Source: Naumovozyma dairenensis CBS 421 (Eukaryota > Ascomycota > Saccharomycetes > Saccharomycetales > Saccharomycetaceae). From it: a stretch of 64,000 nt of DNA. Where the stretch lies: NCBI RefSeq assembly GCF_000227115.2, contig NC_016479.1, positions 868,001 to 932,000 of the forward strand, read 5' to 3'. Made by a program: the position numbers and the translations under genes. Position 1 is the first letter of the stretch, and the number at the start of each line of letters is the position of its first letter. The notes beneath the pieces were generated by a model, which ran no database searches, was not told the origin of the DNA, and worked only from the letters and a program-made list of their open reading frames with translations. Of this stretch, positions 45,315-53,856 are shown in pieces.

Positions 45315-45332
45315 ATATTCACTACTGAATAT
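45315..45332 (+). other. Perfect hairpin in place of a primer-binding site
   Basis: Immediately after the 5' LTR the sequence is ATATTCA-CTAC-TGAATAT, a 7-bp perfect stem with a 4-nt loop whose last bases overlap the gag ATG (45331-45333). The usual position of the tRNA primer-binding site shows no match to the 3' end of initiator tRNA-Met (which would begin TGG). Confidence 0.8.
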
Positions 45333-46686
45333 GTCTAGCGTTACTACCGATCAAAGGGAATTGGAAGAGTCAAATACACTACTTCCAGAAGTAATTACAA
45401 CAGGATTTGTCTTAGACGAAGAAGAAGAGGATGAAATCAAGAATGTGGAGAATCCTTACTTAAAGATGTTTGGGCAAACTCCGGCAATTGATGCATTAAG
45501 AAACTCCGAAAGAACCAAAAATTTCAATACATACGAATACGCGGAATTTTATTGTCCTGAATTATTCGGTTTCAAAAGTCTAAAGCCATTTAGAAATTAT
45601 AAAGGCTTAGTCAAGGAGACCAAGGACGATGACAATAGAAACGACAGTTATAAAGAATCAGGGAAATCCTTTAGTAGAAGCACAGGAATGGAAAAATATG
45701 TTTATGGTGAAGATCCAATTAAATTTGTACAGCAATTTTTGCGTGAATACCAGAAAAGAAATATTCTAGAAAGTAAATCTACTATTTATACCACCTTTAG
45801 AAGTCTGTTACCAGCAAAATTAACTGCTATGTGTGCTGCTTCAGATGGTAAGGAAGATCCAGATGCGTTGATTGAACAATTTGTTTTAACACAAGTATCA
45901 TGGCATCAATTAGTCAAGAATGCCATTGACACTCTAAAGCTATTGGATGACAACGTAATCATCGCTGAAAGAATCAGTCAATCCAAGGTATTTTTAGAAA
46001 CAGCTTCATGGGTTAAGACTAATAAGAGATTAAGGAATATGATGCCTTTATTATCTTTATCAAACAGTCGTGCCAGGGAGTTTAATTCAATGTACCAGGA
46101 AGAACGTTTCAACGAGGATTTCAATCTAACTAAGGCTATATATTCATTCACAGGTAACGAAGTTGCCACTTTAACTGGATGGAGTATTGAACACCCACAG
46201 GATGTCGCCATCATTGCACAGTTCCCACGTATTGAAGAATCAGAATTGAGAAATAAATTAGGGGTTTCGAAATATACAGACGCAAAGTATGAATCTCTGA
46301 AGGATTTCATTACTGCAAAAGACTCAACAATGAGCTTAACTATGACCAAGTTGAACAAAGAAGAAAATGATGAAAGTCAAACCAAAAAAATTGCTTACTT
46401 GGAGTACGATTATGCATTTAAGTTAACGGATGAAGAGTGGACCAAAAACAAGCCAATTATCAAAAGAACAAATAGCATTTTGGGTACCAACTTCACTGCA
46501 AATCCATATGCTAACAATACTGAGTTTCAAGCTACAGGTAGACAGTGGACAACATCAGCCTTCAAAGAGATTATAAGGGATAGAAGATGTAAACATTGTG
46601 GACATAAGAAGGACAAAAATCATTATTGTTCAGTAGACATGGTTATTTATAGTTACAGAGTCTCGAAACCACGTCAACCTAAATAA
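45331..46686 (+). CDS. Retrotransposon Gag
   Basis: A 451-residue structural protein, larger than the ~290-residue Gag of S. cerevisiae Ty3, expected to form the virus-like particle and bind element RNA. The central helical region contains ASWVKTNKRLRNMMPLLSLS. The C terminus is basic with a cysteine/histidine cluster CKHCGHKKDKNHYC. Its first-to-last cysteine span equals a CCHC zinc knuckle (C-x2-C-x4-H-x4-C), but the expected His is Asp and the histidines are at positions 6 and 12. The frame ends with TAA at 46684-46686 and stays open beyond it into pol. Assignment rests on position between LTR and pol. Confidence 0.9.
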   Translation: MSSVTTDQRELEESNTLLPEVITTGFVLDEEEEDEIKNVENPYLKMFGQTPAIDALRNSERTKNFNTYEYAEFYCPELFGFKSLKPFRNYKGLVKETKDDDNRNDSYKESGKSFSRSTGMEKYVYGEDPIKFVQQFLREYQKRNILESKSTIYTTFRSLLPAKLTAMCAASDGKEDPDALIEQFVLTQVSWHQLVKNAIDTLKLLDDNVIIAERISQSKVFLETASWVKTNKRLRNMMPLLSLSNSRAREFNSMYQEERFNEDFNLTKAIYSFTGNEVATLTGWSIEHPQDVAIIAQFPRIEESELRNKLGVSKYTDAKYESLKDFITAKDSTMSLTMTKLNKEENDESQTKKIAYLEYDYAFKLTDEEWTKNKPIIKRTNSILGTNFTANPYANNTEFQATGRQWTTSAFKEIIRDRRCKHCGHKKDKNHYCSVDMVIYSYRVSKPRQPK

Positions 46687-46707
46687 AATGTCAGGGTAGA
46701 TTCAGAT
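46684..46707 (+). other. gag-pol junction: single in-frame UAA
   Basis: After the gag TAA the same frame continues NVRVDSD directly into the pol ATG at 46708. A four-codon mini-frame ATG-TCA-GGG-TAG (46688-46699) overlaps in another frame, one base after the stop. Pol could be made by stop-codon readthrough or by reinitiation; no frameshift is needed. Confidence 0.85.
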
Positions 46708-49700
46708 ATGTATACAGTAAGTAATAAAAGAAATCACAATTCGAACGATACAACAGTATATAGTCAGGATCTATCCACAACCAACCAGACGATATATCAT
46801 ATCAGAGCAAGACACCAATGGAAAACCCTACCTATGGCTACCATTTGGATAGATAAACGTCAAGTACAAGCACTTTTGGACAGTGGTAGTGAAATTAATT
46901 TGATACAAGAGGATGTAGCCAAGATGTTGGAGCACCAGAAGAATGTATCAAGAATTAACAACAACAACCCAATTAAGATCGAGTGTGGAGGAAAAATTAG
47001 TATGAGTGAATATCTATTATTAGGATCATGTTTTAAACTAAAGGAAAGATCGTATACAGCTTCGTTCCATGTAGTCAATATTTCAACCAATGTACCAAAA
47101 ATGATATTAGGTATACCATGGTTACGTGAACATGGAATTATTCTAAATTTCGAACAAAATGCCTACAGTATTATGGATCAGGGAGGGAAGATCATAGACC
47201 AGGTAAATAATGATACCGACTATAAGTCAAACTTTCAACAGGTAACAGATAACTCATCATATTTAACTCAAGAACATGCAAACTCTAACCTAGAGGACGA
47301 AGGACACGACAAAGTAGACAATTCTGAAATAACACTGCCACCTGAATTATCAGATCTAGCTATTTACGTTGCAAAACCAGACTATAAGGGAAAATTAAAG
47401 GAATCCGACTTTAAGACATTCATAGAATTTGAGAAGACTAAACCAAATCGAATGGGCACTCCAGGATACCCAATTCCACAAGCATGGCTAACACAAGCAA
47501 AGAAACAAATGCAGGTTATGGTCGATCAAGGTGTAGTAGAAGAAGTTAATGGTTATTGTAACTACGTCAGTCCAGGTTTTTTCATCAGGAAAAGAGATAC
47601 TGAAGAACTCAGATTGGTAATAAACTACAGAACAGCTAATCAATATGTCATTGGAATGGAATCACAACTACCAAGTATTTACGATTCAATAGTCACTTTG
47701 CCTGACTCGGCTTTTACTGTGTTAGACATTACATCAGCCTTTTATACTGTTAAGTTGGATAAATTGTCCCAAGATTTCCTTTGTTTCAAAGTTGGGAATC
47801 AGACTTATAGACCTCTTAGAGCTCCTATGGGCTATAAGAATTCTGCTCAATTGTTTGCCGCTTTCATAAACCATATTTTATCCTCCTCATTGAAACCACA
47901 TCTTACTATTTATGTGGACGATTTGTTAATCATTGGTAAACCGAACACAATTGTGTCTTTGACACGTGAGGTGATCCAACACCTAGGGGGATATGGAATT
48001 AGGTTTTCTGCTAAAAAGATTCAATTTAATCAAAGGTCTATAGAATACCTTGGTTATAAAATAGTCCCAGGTGGAATAAAACCTCTTGAAAGGCACATTG
48101 AAGCTATTGTCAACCTACCGCCACCTCAAACAGTCAGGGATGTAAGAAGTTTAATAGGAATGGCAAATTTTATTAGGAATTGGATACCAAATATCAGCGA
48201 ATCGTTGAAACATATGTATCAAACTATTAAAGATTATGGTGACAAAGGAAAAAAGGGCAGAATATCGATAAGTGAGGAATTGATATTGGAGTACCAAAAT
48301 TTCAAGGAAACATTACAAAGACTACCAACAATTGGTCGGTTTATTCCAGGTTACCCAATTTTGATCTTCACCGATGCTTCCCGATATTCTACTGGTGCAG
48401 TTGTGATCCAACTAAGTGACAAAGCTGATAGTAGAAAACCAATCCAGATGATCATAGACGAAATTAAAGAGAGAAATGGTAAAGTTCAAGGGAAAATATT
48501 AGGCTTTTCAAGTTATAAATTAACACCTGCAGAACAAAATTACTCCGTTTATGATCTAGAGCTATTAGCTATTGATAAAGTATTGGAACAGTATGAACAG
48601 TGGTTGATTGGTTCCCCAGTTACGGTAATTACTGATCATGCTAACTTAAGTAGATTAACAACTAAAGTTAGGCTGACTCCCAGAATTAGTCGAACCATGG
48701 AATTCCTGATGCAATTTGATGTAAGAATAGGGTTTATGGAAGGAGACAGCAATACAATGGCTGACGGACTCTCAAGATATCCCATACACAAATCATCAGA
48801 GCCATCCAAAATAGAAGTAGAATTATTCAGAAGGAGCAAATTAAGACCAGAAATACTGGAACCATCAATTCCGTACGAAGATACTGAAATTCCAAATCAA
48901 GTTAAACGTTTGTTTATAACTACAGCTAAAATCAATGAAAGTGATAATGTATTTTTGAGAGTACCAGAAATGACACTAGAAATTGTGGAGAAATATCAAG
49001 AGGATCAAATACATGATATTACTGGACTTCCAATTACATTACATGACAAATTAAAGGAAGCTGTGAGTAACATCAAGGTAAATTCGAAACTCCATTTTTT
49101 AACAATACAAGGTGATAAACTGCTAACTAAAGAGCATAAATGGTGGATTCCACAAGAACAATACGAAATAATATTGTGGATTATATGGAACACACACATT
49201 AACAATGATATGCATCGTGGTATACAGGAAACACTTCGATGTATTAGGAAACGATACAACTTTGATGATCTCTATAAACTTACTCAGGTGGTTGTCAACT
49301 CTTGTAAAATCTGTCAATCGAATAAACCAACAAATTTTTCGATCTCAAACTACCGATATATCCCTACTCCTAGCCGACCACATATGATTATGAGTGCAGA
49401 CCACATTACCGATCTCGATACTTCCAAAGATGGATATAACGAAATATTAGTGATAGTGGATCTTTTTACTCGATATACATACTTAATCGCTGCGAAGAAA
49501 CAGGATACGGCAGAAGAGACATTTCAGAGATTAGAAGAGAAACTTTGTTTACATGGCGGTTTACCCATCACGATGCTAACCGACAACGGAACAAAATTCA
49601 AAGGTGAATTCAACAAAAATTTGTCTTGGCGTGGAATAAATCATTGGAATACTTCTATTTACAGAGCAAAGTCAAATGGTGCGAACGAACGTATGAATGG

Positions 49701-50319
49701 TATTATCAAACAATGTCTAAGAACCCATGGAGCATTAATGCGTCCACATTGGCCTCAACATCTATCAGCTACTGAATTTTTCATTAATAGTAGGACACAC
49801 TCGGCAATACGTCGATCTCCAAATGAGTTGAAATTTGGCTATGAACCTGAATGGATAGATACAAATAAACGTCTGGAAATGCTTAATACTGATACCAGAA
49901 TACAAGTTATGTCAGATGAAGAATGGTATAATTATATCCAAGAAAAGGTAAAACCAATTCAAGCCCTATTAGTAAAAAGTAAAGATAGAAATAAAAAGAA
50001 GATTACCAAAACAGGGAAACCAGTGGTATTCAAAGTAGGTGAAATGGTATGGATTTCTAGACATGCATACGTTGCAAAAGGCCTGAAGGCGCTAAAAGCT
50101 GTTTTTATAGGACCTGCTGTTACGAAAGAAGCCGTCAGAAGAAACATACCTAATAAGGTAAATATATTAAACTCAAGCATAGTACTTCATGTAAATGCTG
50201 AGTTCCTTAGGAAATTCATTAAACCCATTGATACAGTCAGACAATTAAGAATCGCCATGGATGAATATTTCGAAACAATAGTTACAACAGACAACACACC
50301 AAACAGACAAATTAAATAG
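46708..50319 (+). CDS. Retrotransposon Pol (protease, reverse transcriptase, RNase H, integrase)
   Basis: A 1203-residue polyprotein. Aspartic protease: LLDSGSE (active D58) and ILGIPWLREHG. Reverse transcriptase: first catalytic D340 in LDITSAF, YVDD at 402-405. RNase H: D556 in FTDAS, E618 in YDLELLAI, D643 in TDHANL. Integrase: zinc domain H830, H836, C866, C869; catalytic D898, D959 and E994 (34 residues between the last two); SNGANER near E994. A C-terminal GPY/F-like segment (VFIGPAVTKEAV) is present and no chromodomain is seen. All catalytic residues are intact and there are no internal stops. Yeast Ty3 has YLDD rather than YVDD and expresses Pol by +1 frameshift, so this is a distinct lineage. 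Confidence 0.97.
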   Translation: MYTVSNKRNHNSNDTTVYSQDLSTTNQTIYHIRARHQWKTLPMATIWIDKRQVQALLDSGSEINLIQEDVAKMLEHQKNVSRINNNNPIKIECGGKISMSEYLLLGSCFKLKERSYTASFHVVNISTNVPKMILGIPWLREHGIILNFEQNAYSIMDQGGKIIDQVNNDTDYKSNFQQVTDNSSYLTQEHANSNLEDEGHDKVDNSEITLPPELSDLAIYVAKPDYKGKLKESDFKTFIEFEKTKPNRMGTPGYPIPQAWLTQAKKQMQVMVDQGVVEEVNGYCNYVSPGFFIRKRDTEELRLVINYRTANQYVIGMESQLPSIYDSIVTLPDSAFTVLDITSAFYTVKLDKLSQDFLCFKVGNQTYRPLRAPMGYKNSAQLFAAFINHILSSSLKPHLTIYVDDLLIIGKPNTIVSLTREVIQHLGGYGIRFSAKKIQFNQRSIEYLGYKIVPGGIKPLERHIEAIVNLPPPQTVRDVRSLIGMANFIRNWIPNISESLKHMYQTIKDYGDKGKKGRISISEELILEYQNFKETLQRLPTIGRFIPGYPILIFTDASRYSTGAVVIQLSDKADSRKPIQMIIDEIKERNGKVQGKILGFSSYKLTPAEQNYSVYDLELLAIDKVLEQYEQWLIGSPVTVITDHANLSRLTTKVRLTPRISRTMEFLMQFDVRIGFMEGDSNTMADGLSRYPIHKSSEPSKIEVELFRRSKLRPEILEPSIPYEDTEIPNQVKRLFITTAKINESDNVFLRVPEMTLEIVEKYQEDQIHDITGLPITLHDKLKEAVSNIKVNSKLHFLTIQGDKLLTKEHKWWIPQEQYEIILWIIWNTHINNDMHRGIQETLRCIRKRYNFDDLYKLTQVVVNSCKICQSNKPTNFSISNYRYIPTPSRPHMIMSADHITDLDTSKDGYNEILVIVDLFTRYTYLIAAKKQDTAEETFQRLEEKLCLHGGLPITMLTDNGTKFKGEFNKNLSWRGINHWNTSIYRAKSNGANERMNGIIKQCLRTHGALMRPHWPQHLSATEFFINSRTHSAIRRSPNELKFGYEPEWIDTNKRLEMLNTDTRIQVMSDEEWYNYIQEKVKPIQALLVKSKDRNKKKITKTGKPVVFKVGEMVWISRHAYVAKGLKALKAVFIGPAVTKEAVRRNIPNKVNILNSSIVLHVNAEFLRKFIKPIDTVRQLRIAMDEYFETIVTTDNTPNRQIK

Positions 50320-51337
50320 GTATAATGAAAGACTTCACAGGAAAACGGTACACCCGAATCAAGAGGACTTTCAATCCACAAATAAAAGGGGAGCACCATC
50401 CGAGTTGAATGAAAAGGATGCAATAAACGATGCAAATACAACAACTCGTAAGAAAATATGTAGGAGAAGCAAACATTAAGGTAGAATTACACAAATGAGA
50501 ATATATATTTGGATTGAAATACACTTCACATGTTACAATGCTGATCATGATCTACATAGTACTTACAGAAGCTTATCATATAATACTGTTTAATAGAACC
50601 GCATTTAAAGTGACTACAAATATACGGCCCGAACGACAGTTGTTAAATTCCCGACATGTTCGATAGTATAAGATGAAACAATATATACTAGGAGAAGCAT
50701 TAAGAGCTATTGAGAGACACTATTACAAGTTATGATCCACATCTGTCCCACTTGGGCATATACAGAGTGGATGACGAAAGCGAATGTTCGGAGATACCTA
50801 TTTTTTACAAAAAAAATAGTGTCATATCAGCCGCATTGTGTCTGGAGGTTAATAAAATCATAATGAGAAATAGGTAACTTAAGTGGAACAGACAAATAAA
50901 TTCGACTCGGAAATGATAGAGGGAATATATTAAACAATAGAAATAGTAGGTCGCATTCTTAATATGACGATTATAGCCTACAGATAAACTATTAGGATGC
51001 TACACTTAGGACGTCAGTAATCAATACGCTATATGCAAGTGAAGTAATTAGCACTTTGCATAAATACAGGGACATCTTCCGGAGATGCAGAACAACTTAG
51101 TGGGAGTAGAAATTAAGGGCAACATAAAAGAACACGCGAATGAAAAATAATATTCGAGGAACAGATCTTAGTCTTAAAGCAGCTTGACCAAAGCTAGTTT
51201 TTAAGGTTAAAGGAAACTCTGAGATAACTTAATGACATCTTAGTCTGACCAAAGCTAGGATAGATTTAAGAGAGGGACTGAGGGTCTTAGTGTCAAATTA
51301 GTTTGATGAAAACTAATTTGAAATTAAGAGAGGGGCA
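50320..51337 (+). other. Non-coding 3' region of the retrotransposon with polypurine tract
   Basis: About 1 kb between the pol stop and the 3' LTR with no substantial open frame. The last ~160 bp (about 51168-51337) are three degenerate units, each beginning with TCTTAGT. Two of them end in TTAAGAGAGGG-type sequence: 51266-51277 and the presumed polypurine tract 51325-51337 just before the LTR. An 11-bp perfect inverted repeat (arms 51294-51304 and 51310-51320) immediately precedes the tract. Confidence 0.75.
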
Positions 51338-52187
51338 TGTCACGTTCTAGGCTATTTGGCCTTTTCCGTGGCGCGTTTCTCGAAGGTGACCAACGAAGTG
51401 AACGAGTGAAAATTTTCCATGGCATCGCTTTCTGAATGGGTTCGATGAGTTTCAGCGAATACCATATATATATAGAGACATTGAAATGGAAAATTTGAAT
51501 CTGAAGTTATCTTGATGCGCATTTATAGAAAAGAAAAAAAGAAAACATACAACTAGATCCCTAGGAACCTAGATCATAGAAAGAAGAGAATATTATATCC
51601 CATCACATAATATCTCATCACATAACATTACATCACATAACATCGCATCAGATCCTCACCGAAAGGATCATCACATCACCGAAAGGAACATACTCATCGA
51701 TAGACATACTCATCGATAAACATACTACTCATACTACTCACCGATAGACAGTAATACACATCCATAGGATTGATAATTATCTGCTATTCATCGAGCTTAG
51801 TGTACGTATATTATAAGAGCTACAAGTATATAAGTTTTGATACTGGTAATAATTATCTGCCGGTATAGATCTAACTATTGAGTCTTATATTGGATACAGA
51901 GATAATAGAATAGTAGATATTGCATTCGTTATCTTCTAATTTCTCAAAAGTAGAAATATCAGAGATAAGACACACCAGATTCGTAACTCATTATCAAGGT
52001 AATCAAGATAATAAGGACACAACTTCACCCAAACTGGTCATAACAGACGTAAAAGATTTCATATCATAGACGTCTATAATTTTTTTATAAAGGATCAAGG
52101 TGCAGGGTAAGTTGACTTATAGTCGGCTGTTAAATAAGAGTGCGGTTTATATATTATCGCGAGGTAATATATCACAAAATCGTGACA
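51338..52187 (+). repeat. 3' LTR of the Ty3/gypsy-type element
   Basis: 850 bp, same ends as the 5' LTR, no substitutions noticed relative to it and three one-base indels. It ends directly at the right target duplication GTAGC. Confidence 0.95.
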
Positions 52188-52267
52188 GTAGCCAAGTTGG
52201 TTTAAGGCGCAAGACTGTAATTTTACACGATATCTTGAGATCGGGCGTTCGACTCGCCCCCGGGAGA
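52188..52267 (+). pseudogene. tRNA-Tyr (GUA) gene, 5' part displaced by the retrotransposon
   Basis: From GTAGCCAAGTTGG on, the sequence follows yeast tRNA-Tyr: A box, GACTGTAA with anticodon GTA, a short intron of about 11 nt (TTTTACACGAT) whose TTACA can pair with TGTAA as usual, B box GGGCGTTCGACTCGCCC and 3' acceptor CCGGGAGA. Positions 1-6 are missing because the LTR ends before position 7; GTAGC is the right target duplication. A T8 terminator follows. The A and B boxes are intact, so Pol III could still transcribe it, but the acceptor stem would be wrong. Confidence 0.85.
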
Positions 52268-52276
52268 ATATACACA

Positions 52277-52284
52277 TTTTTTTT
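52277..52284 (+). terminator. Pol III terminator of tRNA-Tyr
   Basis: Eight consecutive T residues starting 10 bp after the tRNA 3' end; solo LTR B begins 2 bp later. Confidence 0.85.
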
Positions 52285-52285
52285 G

Positions 52286-52660
52286 TGTGATATACTTTTA
52301 TTACCGAAAATAAGAAACGACACACAAGAGAAGATGCGTGGGTCGTCGGCTGAATAGGCGACAAAGGCGTTGCTTTACACAAGTGGATAAAGCATGAGAG
52401 ACAGAATAAAATATTATGCATAGAAAAACATTAGAAGAAAGAGATGAAAGGTTTTCCCACGGGTTATTAGTGTACGAGACGTGGCGGCAGAGCCGGTCGA
52501 GAGCAACGGAAACGAATAATTCATGGATATATAACAAGAGGAACTTTTAGAGGATATATCTAAAAGTTCGCCTTCTTTTAAATATGTTTAAAATAAGAAA
52601 ATAATCAAGTAATATCAATTTAGAACACTTTGTGTCACGGTATAATTCTATTATATTACA
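52286..52660 (+). repeat. Solo LTR, family B, copy 2
   Basis: TGTGATATA...TATATTACA, closely similar to the minus-strand copy at 9657-10041. Flanks are TTTTG on the left and TTTTT(G) on the right, an imperfect target duplication made ambiguous by T runs. Its TG end faces the tRNA terminator, as in copy 1. Confidence 0.88.
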
Positions 52661-53160
52661 TTTTTGAAATTGTCCAAGAAAAAATTAACAATTTTTTTGT
52701 AACTATTTATTACCAGTACATGTAATAATATTAATAATTTTTTGCTTCTTAATTGACTCAACTTTTAAAATTGTAGTTCGTTCCGTATATATGTCAGTTC
52801 CTTCGTGCACTTCAGCAAGCTTAATGATGTACCATAACATTGGCAAATAGTCTAGATCGACCTCGTAGGTTATATATATATATATGTCGCTAATAATATA
52901 TCATATTCAAAAGAAACTTGATATAAAAGGTGGTGAGTTCATTTACGACTCGGTGCGATTGTGATGGTCAATAACGGTTCTGAATTCTAAGATGATTGGA
53001 TCCTTGAATTTCTCCATTTTCCCCAAACCTTGGAAAAAAAGTACTTCTTCTTATCTCAGGTACTGTTCATAGATATTGGTTCTTATGAAGAGAATATCTC
53101 ATCAAAATTGATTTAGTCTCTTCAATGTTACCAATGTATTTATGAATAATAAGATATCTC
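52661..53160. other. Spacer between LTR B and MSL1 3' end
   Basis: AT-rich; TATATATATATATG at about 52871-52885; no gene seen. Confidence 0.45.
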
Positions 53161-53502
53161 CTAGCGTATTATAGAATCTTCTTTACTAAACTCAATATGA
53201 AGTGGATTCTCAAAGAACAATTCATCATTTAACGAAATTTTTGCCAAATTGGCTTCATCGACATTCTTCATGGTGATATATGCTTGCCCTCTTTGCTTCT
53301 TAGCAGAGATGGCTACCTTAATAACTTCACCATAAATGGAAAATAATAAGTATAGATTGATTCTCAAACGCTTGGGATTTATCTTCTCGTTCAAATTACT
53401 GACGTATAGTGTGCTTCGTGGAGAGATTGGAGCTTTCTTCTTAATGTTCTTTCTCGTTTGTTTTTGGTTCTTCTTGGACTTTTTCCTTGGAGGTTCGGGC
53501 AT
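53161..53502 (-). CDS. MSL1: U2 snRNP protein U2B'' (Msl1)
   Basis: A 113-residue single-RRM protein (111 in S. cerevisiae) that binds U2 snRNA stem-loop IV with Lea1 in the spliceosome. A lysine-rich N terminus is followed by RNP2 [11 protein letters not shown] (about residue 31), [18 protein letters not shown] and RNP1 [11 protein letters not shown] (about 68-78), then LHIEFSKED. In S. cerevisiae it is YIR009W, not next to RAD30, so a rearrangement boundary lies beside it. Confidence 0.94.
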   Translation of the reverse strand: MPEPPRKKSKKNQKQTRKNIKKKAPISPRSTLYVSNLNEKINPKRLRINLYLLFSIYGEVIKVAISAKKQRGQAYITMKNVDEANLAKISLNDELFFENPLHIEFSKEDSIIR

Positions 53503-53856
53503 GTCAAATTTTTCAGCCAGTTATATGCTTTTGAGTCCTAAGTTTTATAGTTTATTTTCTTTTAGGTTCACTAATAACTTAACTACCATTCATTTCTCTT
53601 AGGAACGTTTAATGTACTAAACCTCTTTAAGGTTGTTTTCGAGTTTTTCAAAGTTATATGAACATTTTTCTATTTCGCAGATTTTTCAGGGTTTTTTTTG
53701 TATAGCGGCTATTTCACGTTTATAAATAAAACGTCAGAAAATAAACATGTTATCAAAAATAAATGAATCTGTGACGCGATGAAAGTATCTAAGAAAGAGA
53801 AAAGATGTAAGGCCTGCTTACAATATATTTATACCTTTATGTATTATATAAATAGT
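53503..53856. other. MSL1 promoter / RAD30 3' region
   Basis: T-rich spacer; no gene seen. Confidence 0.4.

Larger units (their letters stand above)
44466..52187 (+). mobile_element. Full-length Ty3/gypsy-type LTR retrotransposon
   Basis: A 7722-bp element with LTRs 44466-45314 and 51338-52187, terminal inverted repeat TGTCACG/CGTGACA, and a 5-bp target duplication GTAGC on both sides. Domain order is Gag, protease, reverse transcriptase, RNase H, integrase, which places it in the Ty3/gypsy (Metaviridae) group. The LTRs differ by only three single-base indels as I read them, and both coding regions are intact, so insertion is recent and the element may be active. Unusual points: in-frame gag and pol separated by one stop codon, no recognisable initiator-tRNA primer site, a 1-kb non-coding 3' region, and insertion inside a tRNA gene. 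Confidence 0.96.
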
